Below, piece by piece: positions 43,666-53,329 of a stretch of DNA of 64,000 nucleotides. Where the stretch lies: positions 124,001 to 188,000 of the forward strand of contig CAVTES010000002.1 in assembly GCA_963733885.1 (NCBI GenBank), given 5' to 3'. A model generated the notes under the pieces. The model was not told the origin of the DNA and made no database searches. It was given only the letters and a program-made list of their open reading frames with translations. A program made the translations under genes and the position numbers. The stretch comes from JACVRW01 sp963733885 (GTDB lineage: Bacteria; Actinomycetota; Thermoleophilia; Solirubrobacterales; Thermoleophilaceae). Positions within the stretch are counted from its first letter, which is position 1. Each line of letters begins with the position of its first letter.

Positions 43666-43697
43666 CTGATATCACCAAACCGCACCCCCGATATCAG
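43666..43697. promoter_or_regulatory. Inverted repeat upstream of the LysM protein gene
   Basis: CTGATATC (43666-43673) and GATATCAG (43690-43697) are perfect 8-bp arms separated by 16 nt, in the 231-bp gap before the peptidoglycan-binding gene. The spacing of about two helical turns suits a dimeric regulator. A+T content is higher here than in the flanks. Confidence 0.45.
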
Positions 43698-43767
43698 ATG
43701 CCGAGAAGGCCAAATACGGCGTGTAACGGCGACCGCAGGTTAAGCCGCCGGGGTACCTCTCCTGTGA

Positions 43768-45077
43768 ATGTTCCGTGAACGGACTCGCTGCTTTCGGAGG
43801 TTGCTGGTCGGCCTGACGGCGGCGGCTCTTCTTCTCTCGTTGCCGGCGACGGGCCTCGCCGCAGAGCGTGAGAATCGGAGCGGCGAGCTTGCCTCAGCCG
43901 GCCTACTCCAGCGCGGCGCCGGTTACGGAACCGAGGCCGGTTCCAAGGCCGTGCGCCAAATTCAACTTCGCCTTCGAAGGCTCGGCGACCGGCCCGGTCC
44001 CATCGATGGGCTGTACGGCCCAATGACCGAGGCCGCCGTCGAGCGCTTCCAGCGGTCGCACGGCCTGGCGATCGACGGGGTGGTCGGTCCGCAGACCAAG
44101 GGGCGGCTAGTCGCCCAGCGTGCGGAGCAGCCCTCCACACGCAGTCACCGTCCAGCGCAGACGGGCAAGCCCGAACGCAAGTCGCCGGCCCGGGATCAGC
44201 GGGCCGAGAGCGCTCGGGAGCAGCCGCCCGTCAGGCCCAGCGCCGGTGTTGGCCTTGGTCGCCCCGACCCCGAGTCATCGTCGGGCCTGCCACCGCTCCT
44301 TGTCGCGCTCGGCGCAGGGCTCGTGGTCGCATCGCTTCTGATGTCCCTCCGTGCACGCCGCAGGGAGGCGATCGAGGCGAGGCTCAACCTGGGCCTGGTC
44401 TTCGCGGCGCTCCTCGCAGCAGGCGTGCTCGGCGCGGCCGTAGGCGCGCTGTTCGCGACGCAGGCCGCACCAGACGACAGCGACCGGACGACCGCCGACA
44501 GCGGCGCACTCCTTGCCTCTCGAACCGGTCCCGCCGAGCCGACGGCACCAACGTCGCCGAAGACAAGGCCGGCGGCGACCCCGGGCCTTCGAAGCCGAGT
44601 GGACGCTCCGCCGCCGCGGGGCGGTCTCGTGCCAAGCGGACGCGGTCCAGTGCCGGCACCACTTCCACCGCCCGAGCCCAGGCCCCCGTGTCGCCGGCCC
44701 CGCCCGCGCCTGCCCCCGCTACGTCCGATCCCGGCCCCGCGACATCCGGCCCCGGCCCGGCCACGCCGTCCCCCGCCCCCGCAGGTCCAGCCCCCGAGCC
44801 GCCGCCTGCAACGGCCCCGGCCCGCGTGCCCTCGCCGCCTGCGCCCGCCGTGCCCGTCCAACGCTCCGCCGACGGCCGGAGCGCAGATGGCGTTGCGTAT
44901 ACGGTGCGTCCAGGCGACGCGCTCTGGCCGATTGCCCGGCGCCAGCTCGCCCCCGACAGCTCCGACCACGACGTTGCGAGCAAGGTCGAGGACCTCGAGG
45001 CGCTCAACGTCGACGAGCGCATCGGGTCGGGCGATCCCGACGTGATCGCGCCAGGAGAGGAGTTGAGGCTCCGCTGA
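43768..45077 (+). CDS. Peptidoglycan-binding/LysM membrane protein, frameshifted
   Basis: This envelope protein of about 436 residues starts at ATG 43768 with a signal sequence. A PG_binding_1 domain follows (AVRQIQLRLRRLGDRPGPID, then YGPMTEAAVERFQRSHGL). Two membrane helices (LLVALGAGLVVASLLMSL, LVFAALLAAGVLGAAVGALF) flank a short basic loop. A shift near 44570 continues into a Pro/Ala linker and a C-terminal LysM-like module (AYTVRPGDALWPIARRQL, then DVIAPGEELRLR). It likely holds or senses the cell wall. The LuxR gene follows at once. Confidence 0.78.
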
Positions 45078-45130
45078 GCGCGCTGGCCGACACCGAACTC
45101 CCGGCGCCTGAGCATGCCGCGCTCGCTGGG

Positions 45131-46018
45131 GTGGGGGCGGCAATCAGGCGCCTGCGCGTGGCGGCCTCGCCCGAACGCCTCTTTCGCGAGGCCGCCAACG
45201 CGCTCTGTGAGACGCTCGGCTTCGAGCGCGCTGCCGTGTTCAGCCTGCAGGGCCGCTCGCTGGCGCTGGAGAGCTTGCGCGAGCGCGGCGTGCGGGGATC
45301 GCGAAATGGCGTGGTTGCACAACTGCGCGCCGAGCCCGTAAAGCTGGAACCCTGGGTGCGCGAGTCGGAGGTGCTGCGCCGGCGGGAGCCGGTGCTGGTG
45401 ACCGACACAAAGACCGACCGGCGCGTCCTCGGCCTGCTGCCCGGTGCGTGCTCGTTCGTGGCGGCGCCCGTGGTGTGCCACGAGCACGCGCTCGCCTTGG
45501 TCTATGCCGATGGCGGGCGCGATGGAGAAGCCGTAACCGACCTCGACCGCGACATGCTGTGGGTCTTCGCCGAGGCCCTGGGCTACGCGCTCGAGCGCTG
45601 CGTGCTCGCCGACCGCCTCCGGGCGCAGTCGGAGCAGGTCATCGCCCTGGTGCGCTCCACGGAGGCAAGCGTGAGCGAGCTCGGCAGAGCCGACATCCAG
45701 CTGCCGGCGCCGGCGCCGCGGTTCCCCTCGCACGCACCTCGGAGCGTGCCGGACGGAGGCGTGGCCGCCCTGCTGACCCGCCGTGAGCAAGAGGTATTCG
45801 GCATGCTCGCCGAGGGCGAGTCCAACGCCCGCATCGCCCAGAGGCTGGTCGTGTCGGACGACACGGTCAAGACCCACGTCAAGCACATCCTGCGCAAGCT
45901 CGGGGTCAACAACCGGTCACAGGCGGTTTCGCGCTACTTCCAAGCGCAATCTGCCGCGGAAGATGCCCACTTCAGGGAAGAAAAATCACCCGTTCGCCCG
46001 ATGCGCGCCGCCCGATAG
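45131..46018 (+). CDS. GAF-LuxR family transcriptional regulator
   Basis: This regulator of about 295 residues has an N-terminal GAF-like sensory domain (ASPERLFREAANALCETLGF, AAVFSLQG, then SFVAAPVVCHEHALALVYAD) and a C-terminal LuxR/GerE helix-turn-helix (LTRREQEVFGMLAEGESNAR, then DTVKTHVKHILRKLGV). There is no receiver domain. GTG 45131 is the first standard start. The frame is open upstream, and a CTG at 45074 would overlap the LysM stop as CTGA, so translational coupling is possible. It may control this locus or the glycan operon 68 bp downstream. Confidence 0.85.
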   Translation: MGAAIRRLRVAASPERLFREAANALCETLGFERAAVFSLQGRSLALESLRERGVRGSRNGVVAQLRAEPVKLEPWVRESEVLRRREPVLVTDTKTDRRVLGLLPGACSFVAAPVVCHEHALALVYADGGRDGEAVTDLDRDMLWVFAEALGYALERCVLADRLRAQSEQVIALVRSTEASVSELGRADIQLPAPAPRFPSHAPRSVPDGGVAALLTRREQEVFGMLAEGESNARIAQRLVVSDDTVKTHVKHILRKLGVNNRSQAVSRYFQAQSAAEDAHFREEKSPVRPMRAAR

Positions 46019-46086
46019 CAACGCAGGCTAGTGAGGTTTGCCCCCGCGCGGGCCGCGCTGACCCCCACCACAAAAGGACCTTCGCC

Positions 46087-48612
46087 TTGCAGCCGAACAC
46101 GACGATGTCGGGACAGGACTTGACGCGCCCGGCCCCGCCCGAAGGCGAGACCCGGCCGCTCGTCTCGGTCGTCGTGCCCACGAAGAACGAGCGGGGAAAC
46201 GTCGCCGCACTTGTCGAACGCCTGGACGCCGCCCTTCCCACCGTCGCGATGGAGATCGTCTTCGTCGATGACAGCACCGACGGCACGGCGGAGCAGGTGG
46301 AGGAGATAGCGAGTCGAACCCCACGCGACGTGGTCCTCCTGCGCCAGTCGCCCGGGCGGAGGGTCGGGGGGCTCGGGGGCGCCGTGGTCCAGGGGCTCCG
46401 CGCCGCGCGTGCCCCCTGGGTCTGTGTGATGGACGCAGATCTCCAGCACCCGCCCGAGCTGATCACCGCCCTCTTGGAGCAGGCCGAGTCGCGTGAGCTC
46501 GATCTGGTCGTGGCGAGCCGCTACTGCAAGGACGGCGACGCGGGAAACTTCGGCTGGGCGCGAGCGATGGCGTCGCGTTCCACGACTACGGCGGCACGGC
46601 TGCTCTTCCCACGCCGCCTCCGGGACGTGTCGGACCCTATGAGCGGGTTCTTCTTGGTGCGCCGCGACGCGGTCGCAATCGACCGGCTTCGACCGCGCGG
46701 CTTCAAGATCCTGCTCGAGCTTCTGGTTCGCAACCCGGCGCTCCGCACCGGCGAGGTCTCGTTCGCCTTCGGCGACCGGCGCGCCGGCAGGAGCAAAGCC
46801 ACGATCCGCGAGGGCGTTCGGTACCTCTCGCTCCTGGCGCGGCTCCGATTCGCGCGCTTCGGCGCCGTCGGCCTGACCGGTCTCGTGGTCAACACGGTGC
46901 TGCTCGCTTTCCTGACCGACGTCGTCGGGCTGTTCTACGTCGTCTCGGCCGTCATCGCCACCCAGGGATCGACCCTCTGGAACTTCTGCTTCACGGAGCT
47001 CTGGGTCTTCTCAGATCGGGAGCACAGGCGCGGCTGGCGGAGCCGCATGGCGCTCTTCTTCCTCATGAACAACGCGGCGCTGGCCCTCAGGGGACCGCTG
47101 CTCATCCTCCTCACCTCGGGCTTGGGCGTCCACTACGTGGTCTCCAACATCATCTCGCTGGTGACCCTCACCGTGGTGCGCTTCGCCCTGGCCGACACGT
47201 GGATCTGGGCGAAGGCGGACCCGCGGCACCGGCCTGCCGGGCCTTACAGCTACGACATCCACGGGATCGTCACCGTGATGTCGGACGTTCTCCTGCCGGA
47301 GCTCGAGCGCTTTCGCGTGGGCGGGCTGGTCGGAGAGGCGCACATCCGAGTCCGCCTCGGCAGGATCTCGCCGAACGGCGACGGCCCCGCGGAGCCCGAC
47401 ATCCGGTACCGCGAAGGTCCCCGCGGTCTCGGGTTCGGACTCGAGATCAATCTTGGGGACCAGATCGAGGCGACCGCCTCCCCGCTCGTCGGGCGCTCTC
47501 CCCACGTCCTGTACACGAACGTGGTCGAGCCGATCCTGCGCTGGACCTTCGCCGAGCGCGGCTATGCCCTCGTGCACGCCGCATGCCTCGCGGAGGGCGA
47601 GCGCGCCGTGCTGGTCACGGCGAGGACCGACACCGGGAAGACGACGACGAGCCTCCGGATCCTCGACCGGGAGCCCTGGGCGTTCCTGTCCGACGACCTG
47701 ACGCTGGTGACCGCGGACGGACGGGTGCTCACGTACCCGAAGCCGCTCACGATCAGCCGCCACACGCTCAAGGCGGTGAAGAGGCCGCTGCTCTCGCGCC
47801 GTGAGCGAGCGGGCCTGGTCGTCCAGAGCCGGCTCCACTCCCGCTCGGGGCGGCGGCTCGCGTTGTTCCTCGCGCGAACACGCCTGCCGGCCGCGACGAT
47901 CAACGCCATCGTGCAGCTGCTCGTGCCGCCGCCGAAGTACCACGTCGAGCGTCTGGTGCCCGGAGTGGAGGTCGCACCCGAGGCACGGCTCGCGGGGATG
48001 GTCGTGATCCAGCGTGGCGGCGAGGGTGAAGTGGTCTTGCACGAGAAGGAGGCGCTGGAGACGCTGATGCGCAATTGCGAGGACGCCTACGGGTTCCCGC
48101 CCTACTCCGAGATCGAAGGCTTCCTGCGGCGGCGGAACGGGAGCGACCTAAAGGAAGTCGAGCGAGCCATCGTCGCGAGCGCGCTCAGCGGCGTTCCCGC
48201 CAGCCTGTTGTGCAGCGAGACGATGGACTGGTGCGAGCGCGTGCCGCACGTCATGAGCCGCTGGACCGCTGCAGGGCGCCGGAACGGCGCGGGCCCGCAC
48301 GCGTCCGGCGGGGCCACCGGAGCGGATTGGCGCGGAGGGTGGAGCCCTCCACGCTTAGGACGCCGGCGCCGCCGGGGGAGCTCCGCGACGCCCCGGGGGC
48401 GGGCGAGCAGCGGGATGCCCCCTCGCCGCCGGAGCCGGGCCGGCGCGGGCAGGGTCGCCGCGTCGACGCGATCCCCGCGCGGGTTCATCTGGCGGCGATC
48501 CTCGCCCTCGCGGCGGGCCTGCGGCTGTGGCAGCTCAACGAGGTCGGCTTCAACAGTGACGAGGCGGTGTACTCCGGACAGGCGGCGGCGATCGCCGGCG
48601 ATCCGGAGCTGA
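46087..48612 (+). CDS. GT2 glycosyltransferase-GtrA-HPr kinase-like fusion
   Basis: TTG 46087 follows AAAAGGA at 8 nt. Residues about 22-245 are a DPM1-like GT2 domain (SVVVPTKNERGN, IVFVDDSTDG, VMDADLQHPPEL) that makes polyprenyl-phosphate sugars. About 250-380 is a four-helix GtrA domain (ARFGAVGLTGLVVNTVLLAF). About 390-720 resembles HPr kinase/PEPCK-type P-loop proteins: Walker A VTARTDTGKTTTS and downstream FLSDDLTLVTADG. The last 90 codons overlap the next gene and turn arginine-rich. A shift would end it near 48357, so the real C-terminus is uncertain. It heads an envelope-glycan operon. Confidence 0.82.
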   Translation: MQPNTTMSGQDLTRPAPPEGETRPLVSVVVPTKNERGNVAALVERLDAALPTVAMEIVFVDDSTDGTAEQVEEIASRTPRDVVLLRQSPGRRVGGLGGAVVQGLRAARAPWVCVMDADLQHPPELITALLEQAESRELDLVVASRYCKDGDAGNFGWARAMASRSTTTAARLLFPRRLRDVSDPMSGFFLVRRDAVAIDRLRPRGFKILLELLVRNPALRTGEVSFAFGDRRAGRSKATIREGVRYLSLLARLRFARFGAVGLTGLVVNTVLLAFLTDVVGLFYVVSAVIATQGSTLWNFCFTELWVFSDREHRRGWRSRMALFFLMNNAALALRGPLLILLTSGLGVHYVVSNIISLVTLTVVRFALADTWIWAKADPRHRPAGPYSYDIHGIVTVMSDVLLPELERFRVGGLVGEAHIRVRLGRISPNGDGPAEPDIRYREGPRGLGFGLEINLGDQIEATASPLVGRSPHVLYTNVVEPILRWTFAERGYALVHAACLAEGERAVLVTARTDTGKTTTSLRILDREPWAFLSDDLTLVTADGRVLTYPKPLTISRHTLKAVKRPLLSRRERAGLVVQSRLHSRSGRRLALFLARTRLPAATINAIVQLLVPPPKYHVERLVPGVEVAPEARLAGMVVIQRGGEGEVVLHEKEALETLMRNCEDAYGFPPYSEIEGFLRRRNGSDLKEVERAIVASALSGVPASLLCSETMDWCERVPHVMSRWTAAGRRNGAGPHASGGATGADWRGGWSPPRLGRRRRRGSSATPRGRASSGMPPRRRSRAGAGRVAASTRSPRGFIWRRSSPSRRACGCGSSTRSASTVTRRCTPDRRRRSPAIRS

Positions 48613-49934
48613 AGGAGCTCTTCCCGGTCTTCCGCGCGCATCCGCTCCTGTTCCAGACCTTCCTGTCGCTCGGGTTCCGAATCGACCTCGGCATCGGCTT
48701 CGAGCGCGTGGCGTCCGCTGCCGCGGGAGTCGTCACCGTCTACCTGACCTACGAGCTCGGAAGACTCCTCTACGGCCGCAGGGCCGGTCTCTGCGCGGCC
48801 CTGCTCATGGCCCTGATGCCCTATCACGTCGTGGTGACGCGGCAGGTCCTGCTCGACGGGCCCATGATGATGTTCGCCACGCTCGCGCTCGTCCTCCTGA
48901 GCCGCTTCGTGCTGAGCGGCCGGCCGGCGTGGCTCTACGCGACCGGGGCCGCCATGGGCCTCACCTTCCTCTCCAAGGAAACCGGCATCGTCCTCATCGG
49001 CGCCATCTTCGCCTTCTTGGCGCTGACCCCGGAGTTGCGGGTGCGTCTGCGGGACGTGGCCATCGCGGCGGGTGTCATGGCCCTCGTCATCGCCCCGTTC
49101 CCGCTCACTCTCATGTCCGCCGGCCACACGGGCACCGGCGAGAGCTATCTGACCTGGCAGCTCTTTCGGCGCCCGAACCACGACTGGCTCTTCTATCCCG
49201 AGACCGTCCCGGAGGTGATCGGCCCTTTGGTGTTGGTCGCCGCCGTAGCTGGGCTGTGGCTCCTGCGCCGCGAGGGCTCGTGGAAAGAGGTGCTCCTGCT
49301 GTGCTGGGTCGCGGTCCCGGTCGTCTTCTTCCAGCTCTGGCCGGTGAAGGGCTACCAGTACCTCTTGCCCATCGCCGTGCCGCTGGCGGTCCTCGCGGGA
49401 CGGACCCTTGGAAGTCCGCGGCTGGTGAGCCGTGGCCTCGCCGGGGCTGGCATCGCCATCGTGGGGGTCTCACTGCTCGTACCGAGCTGGGACAGGGTCG
49501 CGAGCGCCGGCACTGGAAGCTTCCTCGCCGGCTCGGGAGGCCTCCCGGGCGGCCGGGAGACCGGCGAGTGGATCGACGCGAACGTTCCCGAGGGGTCGAC
49601 CTTCATGACGATTGGGCCGTCGATGGCGAACCTCGTGCAGTTCTACGGTCATCGTCAGGCCTACGGCCTGTCGGTCAGTCCCAACCCGCTGAACCGCAAC
49701 CCGTCGTACGAGCCGCTGCCCAACCCCGACCGAGCACTCCGTCACGACGAGATCCAGTACATCGTCTGGGACACCTTCTCGGCTAGCCGGTCGCCCAACT
49801 TCTCCCGCAAGCTGCTCGGCTACGCGAAGCGCTACAACGGCCGGTCGGTCCACATCGCGTTGCTTCCGGCCAGGAGCCCTTCCGGCCGGATGGTGAAGAA
49901 GCCGGCGATCGTCGTCTACGAGGTGCGCCCGTGA
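48339..49934 (+). CDS. PMT/ArnT-type membrane glycosyltransferase (GT39/GT83-like)
   Basis: This polytopic transferase of about 531 residues moves a sugar from a polyprenyl phosphate carrier to an acceptor outside the membrane. It has the acidic motif FNSDEAVYSGQAAAI in the first outer loop, then about ten helices (PYHVVVTRQVLLDGPMMMFA, GLTFLSKETGIVLI) and a C-terminal soluble part (GEWIDANVPEGSTFM). GTG 48339 (EPSTLRTP) is the chosen start within the tail of the upstream frame. The donor could come from the GT2 domain upstream. The next gene overlaps by GTGA. Confidence 0.85.
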   Translation: MEPSTLRTPAPPGELRDAPGAGEQRDAPSPPEPGRRGQGRRVDAIPARVHLAAILALAAGLRLWQLNEVGFNSDEAVYSGQAAAIAGDPELKELFPVFRAHPLLFQTFLSLGFRIDLGIGFERVASAAAGVVTVYLTYELGRLLYGRRAGLCAALLMALMPYHVVVTRQVLLDGPMMMFATLALVLLSRFVLSGRPAWLYATGAAMGLTFLSKETGIVLIGAIFAFLALTPELRVRLRDVAIAAGVMALVIAPFPLTLMSAGHTGTGESYLTWQLFRRPNHDWLFYPETVPEVIGPLVLVAAVAGLWLLRREGSWKEVLLLCWVAVPVVFFQLWPVKGYQYLLPIAVPLAVLAGRTLGSPRLVSRGLAGAGIAIVGVSLLVPSWDRVASAGTGSFLAGSGGLPGGRETGEWIDANVPEGSTFMTIGPSMANLVQFYGHRQAYGLSVSPNPLNRNPSYEPLPNPDRALRHDEIQYIVWDTFSASRSPNFSRKLLGYAKRYNGRSVHIALLPARSPSGRMVKKPAIVVYEVRP

Positions 49935-51094
49935 CCGGCGCCCGCGCCATGACCGTCGCCGCCGCATTCGTCGCCGCGCTCGCGCCCGCGGGTGCGGCGT
50001 CCGCGGCCGCCAGTCCTCGACCGACCACGCCGATCGAGCATTTCGTCGTGCTGATGCAGGAAAACCACTCCTTCGACAACTACTTCGGCGCCTTCCCGGG
50101 GGCCAACGGGATTCCGAAGGGGACGTGCATGCCCGTCGGACGGTCACGGCCGGGGGCGCCGTGTGTGCGGCCGTTCCGTGTGGGCGGACGCGCCGTTCCG
50201 GACCTGCTCCACGATGCCCGCACACACCGGATCCAGCGCGCCGGGGGCCGTATGGACGGCTTCGTTCGCGGCGCTTCCGTGGACCGCCAGACCGTGGAGA
50301 AGTCGGTGATGGGCCACTACGACGACAGCGACCTGCCGTTCTACTGGAACGTCGCGGAGCAGTACGTCCTGTTCGACAGGTTCTTCGCCGCGACACCTGG
50401 CGGCAGCGTGGGCAACCACCTGTCCTGGGTGACCGGCACACCCGGCGGGCACGGCGACCGCATCCCGAGCGAGGGCTACGGCGAGCTGCCGACGATCTTC
50501 GACCGGCTCGAGAAGCGCGGGATCTCCTGGAAGTTCTACGTGCAGGACTACGACCCTCGCCTGAACTTCGGCGCCGAGGGCGTGGCGGACCAAAGTGCCC
50601 AATCGGTGCGGGTGCCGCTGCTCAACTATCCACGCTACGTCGCCAATCGAAGGCTGTTCAGCCACATCGTCGACCTGGAGGAGTACTACCGCGACCTCGA
50701 GTACGGCACGCTTCCCCAAGTCGCCTACGTCGCGCCCGCCGGTGCTGCGGAGCATCCCCCGGCCAGCCCGACGGCCGGCGAGACGCTCGTCAGCGGCCTG
50801 CTGACCGCGCTGGCGCGGAGCGACGCCTGGGAGAGCTCGGCGTTCATGTGGACCTACGACGAGTGGGGCGGCTGGTTCGATCACGTCCGGCCGCCCGCCG
50901 GCTACGGATTCCGAGTCCCGGCCTTGCTGGTGAGCCCCTACGCGCGGAGTGGGTTCGTCGACAGCACGACACTCGACACGACGTCCATCCTGCGCTTCAT
51001 CGAGAAGAACTGGGGGCTGGCGCCGCTGGCGAAACGCGACGCCCGAGCCAACAGCTTCGACGCAGGCGTTCGACTTCTCGCGTCCGGCACGTGA
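49931..51094 (+). CDS. Secreted phospholipase C/acid phosphatase family phosphoesterase, probably frameshifted at its end
   Basis: This 387-residue exported phosphoesterase has a signal peptide (VAAAFVAALAPAGAASAA) and the family start IEHFVVLMQENHSFDNYFGA. It continues with GGSVGNHLSWVTG, MWTYDEWGGWFDHVRPP and VPALLVSPYARSGFVDST. Relatives hydrolyse phosphatidylcholine or phosphate monoesters. The frame ends at 51094. A shift near 51060 gives the usual end AFDFSRPARE and then a membrane helix in the next ORF, so the protein may be longer or fused. The start is GTG 49931, overlapping the glycosyltransferase stop. Confidence 0.85.
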   Translation: MTGARAMTVAAAFVAALAPAGAASAAASPRPTTPIEHFVVLMQENHSFDNYFGAFPGANGIPKGTCMPVGRSRPGAPCVRPFRVGGRAVPDLLHDARTHRIQRAGGRMDGFVRGASVDRQTVEKSVMGHYDDSDLPFYWNVAEQYVLFDRFFAATPGGSVGNHLSWVTGTPGGHGDRIPSEGYGELPTIFDRLEKRGISWKFYVQDYDPRLNFGAEGVADQSAQSVRVPLLNYPRYVANRRLFSHIVDLEEYYRDLEYGTLPQVAYVAPAGAAEHPPASPTAGETLVSGLLTALARSDAWESSAFMWTYDEWGGWFDHVRPPAGYGFRVPALLVSPYARSGFVDSTTLDTTSILRFIEKNWGLAPLAKRDARANSFDAGVRLLASGT

Positions 51095-51236
51095 GGCCAC
51101 GATCATCTCAGCCGGGCGCGAGCCCGACGCTTCGCCCACGGAGCCGCGCCGCTGGCTGATCTACCTCTGGTATGGCTTGGCCGTCGTTCTGAGCGGCGCC
51201 CTCATCGCTCGGGTGGCCCGCCGCGGGCGAGCCGCC

Positions 51237-53213
51237 GTGCCGCTCCAGATGCTCGTCGCGATCGCGGGGCTGGCGGCAATGCCCGCCGCCGCGGGCGCGC
51301 AGGCCCCGAGGGCCGTCGCGATCCCTCCGGTCATCCAGACCGTGCCGGAGGTGCCGGGGATGCGCTTCGCGGCGAACGGTGTCGAGTTCCGGGCCGACGG
51401 CCAGGGCCGAGCCCTCCCGCCGCGGGCCCTGGTCGGCTCCCGCGCCTCGCTCCGGGCCATCCCCACCGAGATCTCGTCCGGCGTGCGAGCCAGGTTCGAT
51501 CGGTGGTACCGCGGACGCGAGATCGCCGCGTTGAATCTGGATCACCGGGTCGACCTCGGCTTCGTCGACCTCGACGGCAACCGCGTCGACCCGCGTGTGA
51601 TCCAGTCCGTGACCCTGGCCGGCAGCAACGGGCGCCGCCATATTCTCGACGGCGAGACCTCGCTGTGGCTGCAGGGCAACCGCGTCGTCCCCGAGACTCA
51701 GGGTCGGAAGTCGACCGCCGTGTCCTACGCCGTGGACAAGGTCGTGGTGGGCGGCTCCACGGTGGTCCACCGTGCCCAGCAGCGCTTCTTCCCCGCCGAC
51801 GGCCGGGAGGTCAAGCTGCGTCTGCTGCTGTTCTCGGCGCGCTTCGAGGTCCGTGACGCCCTGCTCGGCTTCCCGATCGGGTCGGCGGTTCGGCTCGAGT
51901 ACCCCAACGGGCGGGTGCAGAGCCAAGGCCTCGGACCCGGCGGCGACTTGACCGTGAGCGCGCTGCCGCGCGGTGACTACCGCGTGAGCGTCGACGCGCT
52001 TGGGATCTCGTCCTCACGGCCGGTGGCGCTTTCCGCCGACCAGAAGGTGGAGCTGAAGGTGATCAGCTGGCTCGACGTCGCGGTCGTCCTACTGGGCCTG
52101 GCCTCGGTCGCGCTCGCCCTGCTCTACCTCCGGCGGCCGAGTCGCGCCCGCGCCGCCGTGGCGGCGTTGCTGCTGCTCGCGGCGGCCTCCACGGCTGCAC
52201 CGCCCCCTGCCAAGGCGGCGGACCGGCCGGACCCGCTGTTCGCCTACTACTACATCTGGTTCAACGGCACTTCGTGGGACCGCGCGAAGAAGGATTACCC
52301 CGTCCTCGGCCGCTACTCGAGCGACGACCGCGGAGTGATGAGGAGACACGTCCAGTGGGCCAAGCAGGCGGGGATCGACGGGTTCATCGTGAGCTGGAAG
52401 AGCACGCCCGTGCTGAACCGCCGGCTCGAGCGCCTTGCCGAGGTCGCCGAGGCGGAGCGGTTCAGGCTGCTCGTGATCTACCAGGGCCTCGACTTCTACC
52501 GGGAGCCGCTGCCCGCGGACCGGATCGCGCGGGACCTCGACCACTTCCGGACCCGCTTCGCGGGTGACGGGGCATTCGACGTCTTCGAGAAGCCCGTAGT
52601 GATCTGGTCCGGCACGTGGAGGTTCTCGAGGGCGGAGGTGGCCGAGGTGACCGAGCCGCGGCGCGAGGACCTGCTGCTACTCGCATCGGAGCGCAACGTG
52701 GAGGGCTATCGCCGCCTGGCGGGGCTCGTCGACGGAAACGCGTACTACTGGGCCGCGGTCAACCCGGAGACCTACCCCGGCTATCCCCAGAAGCTCGCGG
52801 AGCTGGGCGAGGCGGTCCATGCCGACGGCGGGATCTGGATCCCACCCGCGGCCCCCGGCTTCGACGCGAGGGACGTGGGAGGCACGAGCGTCGTCGAGCG
52901 CAGGGACGGTGCGACGCTCCGCACGGAGCTGGATGCGGCCACGAGCTCGTCGCCCGACGCCATCGGCCTCATCAGCTGGAACGAGTTCAGCGAGAACACC
53001 CACATCGAGCCGAGCCTCGAGCATGGCTCGCGCTACCTCGACGTGGTGGCTGACGTGCGCAGCGCCAGGCTTCCGCAGCCGGGTGACTTCGACTCGAGCG
53101 AGCCCGCCGCCACCGACGTCAACTACGGGGTGCCGCTGATCGGAGCGATGCTCCTGTTCGCCCTCGGTGGGGTCGCGATGCTCCTCCGGCAACGTCTCCC
53201 CATTCGGAGGTAG
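51237..53213 (+). CDS. Membrane-anchored GH99-like glycoside hydrolase
   Basis: From GTG 51237 (or ATG 51249) a signal-like helix ending AAAGAQAP leads to a beta-rich region, a membrane helix (DVAVVLLGLASVALALLYL), a second signal-like helix and a GH99-like barrel. The barrel has FAYYYIWFNGTSWDRAKKDY, VQWAKQAGIDGFIVSWK, IYQGLDF and LISWNEFSENTHIEPS, as in endo-alpha-mannosidase-type enzymes. A last helix (LIGAMLLFALGGVAMLL) precedes a basic tail. About 658 residues. The open frame is continuous with the restored phosphoesterase end upstream, so a single larger polypeptide is possible. Confidence 0.78.
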   Translation: MPLQMLVAIAGLAAMPAAAGAQAPRAVAIPPVIQTVPEVPGMRFAANGVEFRADGQGRALPPRALVGSRASLRAIPTEISSGVRARFDRWYRGREIAALNLDHRVDLGFVDLDGNRVDPRVIQSVTLAGSNGRRHILDGETSLWLQGNRVVPETQGRKSTAVSYAVDKVVVGGSTVVHRAQQRFFPADGREVKLRLLLFSARFEVRDALLGFPIGSAVRLEYPNGRVQSQGLGPGGDLTVSALPRGDYRVSVDALGISSSRPVALSADQKVELKVISWLDVAVVLLGLASVALALLYLRRPSRARAAVAALLLLAAASTAAPPPAKAADRPDPLFAYYYIWFNGTSWDRAKKDYPVLGRYSSDDRGVMRRHVQWAKQAGIDGFIVSWKSTPVLNRRLERLAEVAEAERFRLLVIYQGLDFYREPLPADRIARDLDHFRTRFAGDGAFDVFEKPVVIWSGTWRFSRAEVAEVTEPRREDLLLLASERNVEGYRRLAGLVDGNAYYWAAVNPETYPGYPQKLAELGEAVHADGGIWIPPAAPGFDARDVGGTSVVERRDGATLRTELDAATSSSPDAIGLISWNEFSENTHIEPSLEHGSRYLDVVADVRSARLPQPGDFDSSEPAATDVNYGVPLIGAMLLFALGGVAMLLRQRLPIRR

Positions 53214-53329
53214 ATAAGTCCCCCAATGAGCGTCTTGTGCGTATCTCGGGCCGGCCGTAGTGTCGATCTGTGGGGGACGTTGGACGCCGTCGTACCCCCG
53301 CACCCGCCCACGTCCGCTAGGAGTTTCGG

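Noticed and set aside
43537..43830. c-di-AMP (ydaO-type) riboswitch before a wall-protein gene
   Set aside because: The expected conserved pieces (GGGGGACCC and GGGGTGAATC type) are not present.
44513..45130. N-terminal extension of the LuxR protein from 44513
   Set aside because: This part is a shadow of the LysM protein linker, Arg-rich without domain similarity.
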